From Norana najaformis (Eukaryota; Annelida; Clitellata; Crassiclitellata; Hormogastridae), in the NCBI GenBank assembly GCA_964023275.1, contig OZ029916.1, positions 41,507,896 through 41,571,895 on the forward strand: a DNA stretch of 64,000 bases, read 5' to 3'. Under the pieces are notes generated by a model, which saw only the letters and a program-made list of their open reading frames with translations, made no database searches and was not told the origin of the DNA. The translations under genes were made by a program, and so were the position numbers. This document shows positions 56,691 through 64,000 of the stretch, in pieces; within the stretch, counting starts at the first letter, position 1, and the number at the start of each line of letters is the position of its first letter.

Positions 56691-57590
56691 ACTGCACAAA
56701 CAATCTTCTTTTTAAGTCCCTGGGCTCATCAGCCGTTGGAGTCGATCCCACGGTTCACTGCAGATTCCACTTCCTCTGTCCTGTGCCAACAGACTCAGAC
56801 TGTGCACGTCCATCCCGAACCAGTCTCTGACAGCATTCAGCCACTCTCTGTTCGGTCTACGTCTGATCCCTCCGCCATCCATCATTCCAAACACAACTTG
56901 TTTGATCATCTTGATGTTATCAATTCTGGAGATGACATTGTGTCCGAAGAGATTTAGTTTCCTTTCCATTACACGATGTTTCTTTTGCAATCCACTCGTC
57001 CTCGCACCGCAGTGTTGGTAATCTTCTGTTGCCATCCGATGTGTACCATCCTTCAGTAACAGCTCATCTCAAATGTCAACAAATTATTTTGTCTTGTTTG
57101 TGCATCTCCTAAATTTCACTTGCATACAGCAACACACAAAATGTACATGTTTGATAATTTTCACTTTGGTGTGCACACTAATCTCCCTGCTCCTCCAGAT
57201 GTTCTTGAAACCCGCCATTGCTCCGCTTACTTTTGCTATTCTTCTCTTGACCTCTTTGTTACAGTCATTGTCCCATGCCAAATACACAAATTTGCCCACA
57301 TTTTCGATCTTTTCACCACCAACTTCCACTGGGATCTCGTTCTACTCAGCACAAAATATATTTAACTTTGTCTTACTGATGCTAATTTTTATTCAACGTT
57401 CTTTCATTTTTTGTATAAAATTCCAAGTTTTCCTGAATCATATTTCTTTGATCGGCAATCAGGTCTATGTCATCGGTAAATCTTAGATTGTTGACTTTGA
57501 TTCCGCGGACTGTGCATTCCCGTTTATAAATAAGCACAAACATACACGCATCATCAGATCCTGACGACACTGACGGCTACGGATAAATTA
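56690..57590 (-). mobile_element. LINE-D copy 1, reverse-transcriptase C-terminal half
   Basis: In minus-strand order: LRFTDDIDLIA (catalytic box, FTDD in place of the usual YADD/FADD), DNDCNKEVKRRIAK and SREISVHTKVKI, then RKLNLFGHN and KQVVFGMMDGG with RRRPNREWLNAVRDW. Frameshifts separate the blocks. Provides the uninterrupted version of the site filled in copy 2. Confidence 0.85.
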
Positions 57591-57699
57591 TCTCAATTCT
57601 TTTCGGTCATTTATAAACTTTAGTTCTGTTCTCTTGTTTAGCTCTTGAGTCTTATTATATCTTCGCTTATATTACCACTCTGGCGCTATCGTATTACAA

Positions 57700-57960
57700 A
57701 AGTCCTTTAAGGACAGAAATTCCTGCTACTCTTCAGGGTAATCTTGAATGGATTTCAGCGCATAATCAGTGCTACTGAAAACGAGACATTGGGGTATTCT
57801 TCTTTGCTTAATTCCTTATCCACCATAGGCTGCTTCTCTGTCATAGTGGAATGACCTTCTATATACAGACCTGATTGCTGTTTGGGTTTTGGTACGCCAT
57901 CGGTTGATACCTTGTGCATTAGACACAGGCGCGATAGAAGTTATTAACTTCAATAACATT
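57700..57960 (+). mobile_element. LINE-B 3' UTR copy
   Basis: CACCATAGGCTGCTTCTCTG, GTACGCCATCGGTTGATACC, CTTGTGCATTAGACAC and AGGCGCGATAGAAGTTATTA, as in other LINE-B copies. Confidence 0.75.
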
Positions 57961-57974
57961 TTACTTCTGTGTCA

Positions 57975-58035
57975 GGGCACTGAATCCCAGATCTTTGGAT
58001 TGAGCACGTTAACTGCTAGACTACAGTGCCCCATT
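57975..58035 (-). mobile_element. tRNA-like head fragment
   Basis: Minus strand carries A-box-like TAGTCTAGCAG and a degenerate B-box GGGATTCAGTG. A decayed tRNA-derived SINE head rather than a functional tRNA. Confidence 0.4.
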
Positions 58036-59085
58036 GCGAAATGAGCATTTAGGCGCTTACATCGGCCTTACTGTTGTTTCATTAAGCAACGACGACGATG
58101 CAGTTATTCGACTGGTATTCAGTTGGGACGACGGCCAGTGCACAGCTTGAGCAAGTCTCTGTTACTCTGTGGTCGAATGGCTGCATGTGGAGAGGGGGGA
58201 AGGACCTAGACGCAGAAGGAAGCTGTGGCAAATGCATCCAGAGCACGAGACATTCTTCTTCCTTCTTCTCCTCTACGGACGACACTAGTTGCTTTATTCC
58301 GTCGGCAGAGCACGCCACAAATTCAGATGAACGACCATCCGCAGTAAATCAAAGAGAAAGAATGCGCGCCACGCACTCGGAACAATAAGTATACAGATCC
58401 CCAGAGAGAGAAAGAGGCAGACAGACAGACACAGACACAGACACGCAGACACACAGACAGATATATATGCAGACAGACTGGCATGCTCGTACACAGAGAC
58501 GAGACGAGAAAGGAACAGATAAAGAAATTAGAAGTGCTGCGAATACAGTATGCATGAAGGTCATACACCACGCAAAAGAAATATACACGAAAAGCAAACA
58601 TTTGTTTGCCACTTTTTTGCCTACTGTTTGGTTTCCGCGCATACCTCTTTTAGTGTATGGTTTTCATGCAAACTAGCAAACGATTTTTGCTAGTTGCAAT
58701 GTTGCATTTAACTCTTGAAAGAAAAGTGGCATTTGGAAAGGCTAGCAAATTCCAATCAAGAGATTCATAACAGCTATCAGAGGCCACTTGCAAAGCTCGC
58801 ACTGCAAATTCCTAATCGGCAAAATTCTAAAAGAAAAACTATCACGTCAATTTTAATTCTGATTTGACAAGCAATTTGTCACCACAAAAGCAATTATTAA
58901 AATCCTGTCAAGGAAATTCTGCAGCCTTGGATTTCCCAGCGGTGAGGAATTCCCCAAATGGCATCAGTCATAACGACAAAATGTGCAATGTCGTCACCCA
59001 CATGTCGTGACTGGCCAGACGGGGCTTTGAACCCAAGGGATGCAGTTGGTAATTCGGATCCACTTAAAGAAAAAAGGACAAACTT
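58036..59085. other. Unassigned stretch
   Basis: No gene supported; CAGACA microsatellite at 58415-58470. Confidence 0.45.
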
Positions 59086-59094
59086 GGGGAAAGA

Positions 59095-59600
59095 ATCACA
59101 GAAGTGGAAAAATAAGAACTTGAGAGAAGAACGGAAAGGAGGAGAGAAGGGAGGACAGAAGAGGATAATGGAGGACAGGAGAGGACAAAGCAGGGCAGGA
59201 AAGGAGAAAGAAGGAGAGAAGAAATGAGGAGAGGAGAGGGCAAAAATGACATGAGAGAAGAATGGAAAGGAGAAGAGAAAGGAAGAAAGGAGAGGAAAAG
59301 CAGAACAGGAGAGGAGATAGGAGGACAGGAGAGGAAAAAGGAGGACAGGCGAGAAAGGAGGACAGAAGAGGAGAAAGGAGGGCAGGACAGGAGAAGAAAT
59401 AAGAGAGTAGGAAGGAGAGCAGGAGAAGAGGATGGAGGACAAGCGAAGACAAAGAATGACAGAAGAAGATAAAGGAGGACAGTAGAGAAGAAGAAGAAAG
59501 GATAAGTGCGAACAAAAGAGGACAAATCAGGAGAGGAGAGGAGAAAGGAGGACACGAGAGGAAATAATAGAGCAAAAGAAGATAAACGAGGACTGAAACT
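59095..59600. repeat. GAGGA-rich purine tract
   Basis: About 500 bp nearly devoid of pyrimidines on the plus strand, with GAGGACAGGAGAGG-type units. The 159-194-residue minus-strand ORFs are its low-complexity translations. Confidence 0.9.
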
Positions 59601-60019
59601 GTAAAAGGACTGCAACGAATTATGGAGGACTGATTGATTGTTTTCCATAGATTCCCTCCGTCAACTCATCAACTAAATACCTCAGCGCGTGAAATTTTAG
59701 ATTGTTTTCCAACGGTTTATACACCCAGGTTAATTACATGACTCGCTGACCTCATTGAACCATCGACAATGGAAAAGCAGAGCTTGGAGAATTGAGGGCG
59801 TGATCAGGAAGCAGGGCATTGTTTAAACCGAGGGAGGAGGACTACCACCGCAGGGAAATATTCGGTTGAAAACAGGCAATTTCCATGCACAGCTGTCGTG
59901 TGCTGTACGAATGAAAAATGAAAACAGTTTTCGGCGGTCTATTCTGCGAAGTGACTGTCGACAGATTGGCACATTTGTAATAGACGGTCAACAAAAGAGT
60001 GCTTCAAGCTCAACAGTGC

Positions 60020-60300
60020 AGGGGCAGTGATAATGAGAGAGAGAAACAGACGTAGACAGACAGAAATACAGAGAGACATACCCAAACCGAGACACGGACA
60101 AGAGGCAGATAGTAGAGAACGAGAGACACGATCTCTACAAACATCCGCAAAATCAGAGACTGAAAGACGCCTAGACACAGACAACACACAAACACAGGCA
60201 GAGACACAAAGACAATGGCAAGCAGATAGACCCGCAGATAGAGATGCAGACAGCTACACAGAGTCACAGACAGAGACAGGTACAAGGACAGAGATACAGA
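60020..60300. repeat. CAGA-type microsatellite
   Basis: Degenerate CAGACA/CAGAGA repeats on the plus strand. Confidence 0.8.
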
Positions 60301-60394
60301 CATGGTTAAACACAGGCAGAGGTACAGAGATGGATGGATCGATGAAAGGAGAATGACAGACATCAAAAGTGCTTGGTTCCAGCATTTTATAAAA

Positions 60395-61570
60395 GCTCAA
60401 TTGATTGAGTGCAACAATAACCTTCTCGTTCCCCTATCTGTCTCTTCTTTCCCTTCTTTAAGTGCCTCGTCCACTGGTGTGGATCGCACGGTTCCCTGTA
60501 GATCCCCACTGTCCTGTGCCAGCAGACTCAGACTGTGCACGTCCATCCTGCACCAGTCCCTCACGTCATTCAGCCACTCTCTGTTCGGTCTACGTCTGAT
60601 CCCTCCGCCATCCATCATTCCAAACACAACTTGTTTGGCCATCTTGGCGTTATCAATTCTGGAATTGTGTGCAAAGAGATTTAGTTTCCTTTCAGTTACT
60701 CGCTGCATCATGTTCCTTGTGCAACCCACTCGTCCTCGCACCGCAGTGTTTGCAATCTTCTGTTGCCATCTGATGTGTAACATCCTTCAGTAACATCTCA
60801 TCTCAAATGCCGGTAATCTGTTTTGTCTTGCTTGATCGGAGTCCAGATTTCACTTGCAAAGAGTAACACACTGACACCCCTTCTTCCTCTTATCTCTCTC
60901 TCCTCTCCAACCCCAAACACCACCACCCCACCCCCGTAGCTGCCACGCTGTCTCTCCGTCTGACTTTTGGATCTTGACCTGGAACCGAACTCTTTTGCCT
61001 ATCGATTTTGTTTTGACTGAGCGCCTGTGAATAAGCTGGTCTTCGCGGCGCGGCTTTCGTTGGGCGCTGTAGAAATCTCGGAATTACGATTACGATTACG
61101 ATTACACTGAATATACATGTCGTAATAATTTTCACTTTGGTGTGCACACTAATCTCCCTGCTCCTCCAGATGTTCTTGAAACCCACCATTGGTCCACTTG
61201 CTTTTACTATCCTTCTCTTTATCTCTTTATTACAGTCACTGTCCCATGTCAGCAGGCTCACAAATTAGCCCACATTTTCGATCTTTTCACCATCTACTTC
61301 CACTGGGATCTTGTTCTTCTCAGCATCAAATTTCATTAACTTTGTCTTACTGGAGTTAACTTTTAATCCTGCTTTTTTCCTTCTTTGTATAGAATTTCCA
61401 GGTTTTTCCTGAATGGTTTTTCTTTGTTTGCTATCAGGTTTATGTCATCCGCAAATCTTAGGTTGTTGGTTTTGATTCCGTGGACTGTGTTTCTCGTTTC
61501 GTATACTTTTACTCTATCCGTTACTCTCTCTCTGTGTCTCTCTGTCTGTCTCTCTGTCTGTCTGTCTGTA

Positions 61571-61618
<48 letters not shown>

Positions 61619-62470
61619 AGCATGTGATGAATATTATTGGGGAGATTCTTTTTCTCTTTCTCTTTCTCTTTCTCTCTCTCCTCTCTCTAGTGAGTCTCCC
61701 TGTATTGTGGCTATTGTAGTTCTGAGCGAGTCTCCAAGCTTTTTGCCCATTCGGACATTTACATTCTCATACACAGTGTCCCTTGGATCATTTGCAGCAG
61801 CCGACTTCCAACTCCAAGTGATTTCAGCACCGCTTGTATGACTTCGTGTTGGATGGAGCCAAAAGCTTTCTGGAAGTCCATGAAGTAGTTGTCGATAAGT
61901 TTACCCTTCCTTTTCGCTCTTTCTGCTATCAGCATTAGGATTAATGTTTGTTGCATCGTATTACTGTCTGTACTCATGAATCCTGCCTGTTCCTCCGCCA
62001 AGTGTACCTCGACTTGTGGTTTGAGGCGTTATATAAGAACCATCGTCAGCATACGTGATATACAGCAGTGCTATTGTAATATAATTACCGCACTCCGTCA
62101 GGTAACCATTTTTGGTATATCGTTATTATGATGGAGCGTGTCCACTCTTCCGGAATTCTACCTTCATGCCAGGTTTGATTACAAATACTGTGGGTCTCTG
62201 TTGCCAGTAAATCTCCTCCTGCCTCGCTGATCTCCCCAATGATGCCGTCCATGTCAGGTGCTGTGTTTCTTTTCAGTCTTCTTATAGCCGCTTCAACTTC
62301 TTCCAGAAGAATGTCATTCCCTTCACCCTCTTGTTTTAGTGGTGATATATCTTCCAGCTCTCAAATCACTGTCATTGTTTCATCACCATGGTATAATTTC
62401 CTGCAATATTCTGCCATCGATTCTTTATTTCTTCCTTGCTCTGCATAGTGTTGCCCATCTGTCTAGTTCT
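60395..62470 (-). mobile_element. LINE-D copy 2, longer reverse-transcriptase relic
   Basis: Minus-strand order: a degraded IPEEW-like segment near 62150, EEQAGFMSTDSNTMQQTL, YFMDFQKAFGSIQHEVIQAV, LRFADDINLIA (catalytic FADD), DSDCNKEIKRRIVK, SREISVHTKVKI, then, after a nested insertion, RKLNLFAHN and KQVVFGMMDGG with RPNREWLNDVRDW. A CT microsatellite has expanded inside at 61510-61690. Frames are broken; no intact endonuclease found. Confidence 0.87.
60875..61103 (+). mobile_element. LINE-A 3' end nested in LINE-D copy 2
   Basis: Flanked by a 7-bp direct repeat ACACTGA (60868-60874 and 61104-61110), a target-site duplication. LINE-D copy 1 has the related empty site near 57130. The insert runs from CACCCCTTCTTCCTC to the ATTACG tail. 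Confidence 0.85.
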
Positions 62471-62604
62471 ATATCTGTCGATCTATCTATATATATATAT
62501 GTGTGTGTGTGTATGTGTGTGTCTGTATCTGCCTGTCTTTCTCTGTTTAGGAACACTGTCTAACTAGAATTAAAATTTTAAAGGTCCTCTCAAGCCGCTC
62601 AATC

Positions 62605-62845
62605 ATGGCTATATATCAAGGCTTCTCCGTGCGTGAGGATGCCGGTTCGCATACCGATAGCGGTTTTTTTCAGAGATTTTAATCTCAGGCTAGAATGATC
62701 TGTACATAGAAACCTTAACCGGCGTGGCTTCCATTCAAACGGGCAGCGATGATGAAGGACCTCACCCGATAAATTCATTGAAAAATGAACAGGGTCGAGG
62801 TCATATTGTCACAAAACAACAACCACATACATTTACAGTTATGAC
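62605..62845 (+). mobile_element. SINE-1 copy
   Basis: GTGAGGATGCCGGTTCGCAT head, CAAACGGGCAGCGATG body, AACAGGGTCGAGGTCATATT and an ACATTT-type tail. Confidence 0.75.
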
Positions 62846-62939
62846 TGATCGAAAATAAGATGCGACTTGAGCTATTTGTACAAGTAACAGGTTAAGGTAA
62901 ACGCACTTGTTTACAGTCTCTATGGAAACTAATCTAGTC

Positions 62940-63466
62940 TGATTGAATAACTTCTATAGCGCCATTAGCACAAATCTTAAGACATCAATGGATGGTTTTC
63001 TTCATGTGAAACTGTTGTCAGAAATCATAATCCGTGGCAAATCCCATTGGTAAGAGAAACCAGAAGTCAGGCTCTGGTGGAAAAGCAAGTCGAAACAGAC
63101 AACTCTTTAAGTTTGGACCTAAGTGACATGAAAGAATTCGAAACAGTTGAGTTTTAGGCTGAAACAAAAGAAGTCGAAACAGATGAGTCGTGAGTTGAAA
63201 CAGCAGAAATCGGAGCAGATGAGTCTTGAGTTGAAGTAAAAGAAGTCGGAACAGATGAGTATTTAAGTCGGAACTGATGAGTCACGAGTTGAAACAAAAG
63301 AAGTCGAAACAGACGAATCTTAAGTTTGGACCTAAGTGACAATAAAGAACTGGCAGAACGCTTACCAATCGGATTTGCCACGGATTACGATTTCTGACAA
63401 CAGTTTCACATGAAGAAAACCATCTATTGATGTCTTACGATTTGTGCTAATGGCGCTATAGAAGTT
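62940..63466. mobile_element. LINE-C fragment forming a foldback
   Basis: Left arm 62943-63056 is the LINE-C 3' end in minus orientation. The right arm 63356-63466 is its reverse complement with only a few mismatches. Between them lies LINE-C body with tandem GAAGTCGAAACAGATGAGTC units (about 63110-63330). Confidence 0.85.
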
Positions 63467-63927
63467 ATGCAGAAGCACGGACACTGACAAAAGAGGAGGA
63501 GAAGCTGCTGGAAAAAACAGAAATGAGAATGCTGCGATGGATACTTGGAATCTCACTGAAAGACAGGAAAAGAAATGAGTATATCAGACAGAAATTGGGA
63601 GTGGCATGTATATCTGATAAGGTACGAGAAGCCAGGTTGAGATGGTACGGTCCTGTGATGAGGAGAGAAGAGGAAAACCGCATTAAAAGAATTTTGGCAG
63701 CAGAGGTTTACGGACGCCCCAGTCGTGGACGACAAAAGAAGAGATGGGGAGACATGATTCAGCAAGACCTAAAGCTCCTCAGATTGAAGAAAGAAGATAC
63801 CGAAGAAAGAAACAAATGGAAAAGAAAGATTCGTGTGGCTGACCCCTCTCCTGGAGGGATTAATTACGACAAGAAGGAAGAAGAAGAAGAACGCTTAGAA
63901 CACATCAAAAGCTTCGTCTCGAAGTAG
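63467..63927 (+). mobile_element. LINE-E reverse-transcriptase C-terminus (open frame)
   Basis: An uninterrupted frame reads LTKEEEKLLEKTEMRMLRW, then SLKDRKRNEYIRQKLGVA, RLRWYGPVMRREEENRIKR, GRPSRGRQKKRWGDMIQQDL and RKIRVADPSPG to TAG. This is the C-terminal end of an RTE-like (endonuclease-reverse-transcriptase) LINE. Catalytic domains are missing and it starts exactly at the foldback boundary. Confidence 0.85.
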
Positions 63928-64000
63928 AAGGACCATTCGGCTGAGGCGCAAACACGACCACAACAATCCAACAACAGGAAACCTTTTATAACCTTCAAAC

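Noticed and set aside
59064-59648. 194-residue minus-strand ORF
   Set aside because: Low-complexity Ser/Leu/Phe/Pro reading of the GAGGA purine tract.
60010-60366. 118-residue minus ORF
   Set aside because: Translation of a CAGA/CTGT microsatellite.

Overview
The window is animal (metazoan) nuclear DNA: genes are split by GT-AG introns, coding exons are sparse, and most of the sequence is intron or intergenic DNA full of microsatellites and 5'-truncated non-LTR retrotransposons (LINEs). The receptor described below has its closest relatives, as far as I recall them, in protostome and invertebrate-deuterostome crustacean-cardioactive-peptide (CCAP) / neuropeptide-S receptors. A marine invertebrate, perhaps a mollusc or other lophotrochozoan, fits best, but the species cannot be fixed from sequence alone.

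Left part (about 4.1-18.9 kb, + strand): two tandem, same-orientation, seven-exon genes for secreted pancreatic-lipase-family enzymes. They share intron positions and phases, a promoter module, and even the microsatellites in introns 2 and 3. Both open reading frames can be joined end to end (319 and 320 residues) with Ser-Asp-His triad and signal peptide. Both have an almost absent lid loop, exactly at the exon 5/6 junction. Copy 1 needs a GC donor at intron 3.

Middle part (about 28.0-42.8 kb, - strand): one rhodopsin-type G-protein-coupled receptor gene of at least seven exons, reconstructed here as 330 residues covering TM1 to just after TM7, with all splice phases consistent. It resembles CCAP receptors and has DRL instead of DRY at the end of TM3. 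The N-terminal exon(s) were not found, and the 3' end of the last exon runs into a repeat.

Rest: 18.9-28 kb is mostly non-coding with a three-copy hairpin-containing repeat at 20.6-23.0 kb, and one short secretory-type ORF candidate at 26.0-26.2 kb. From 43 to 64 kb no confident host gene was found. It holds LINE relics (two copies of one family at 56.7-57.6 and 60.4-62.5 kb, one with a nested insertion and target-site duplication; another at 63.5-63.9 kb), 5S-rRNA-derived and tRNA-derived pieces, foldback repeats and simple repeats. For reference I name the LINE families by tail: LINE-A (tail ATTACG), LINE-B (tail AAT), LINE-C (tail ATTAG), LINE-D, LINE-E and LINE-F (recognised by reverse-transcriptase C-terminal protein), plus SINE-1 and SINE-2 (tRNA-derived) and repeat-T (tail CTTA). 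LINE-A, -B and -C share a GGCGC-TRTAGAAR-like terminal motif, and their tails explain many of the microsatellites and the 10-bp satellite.
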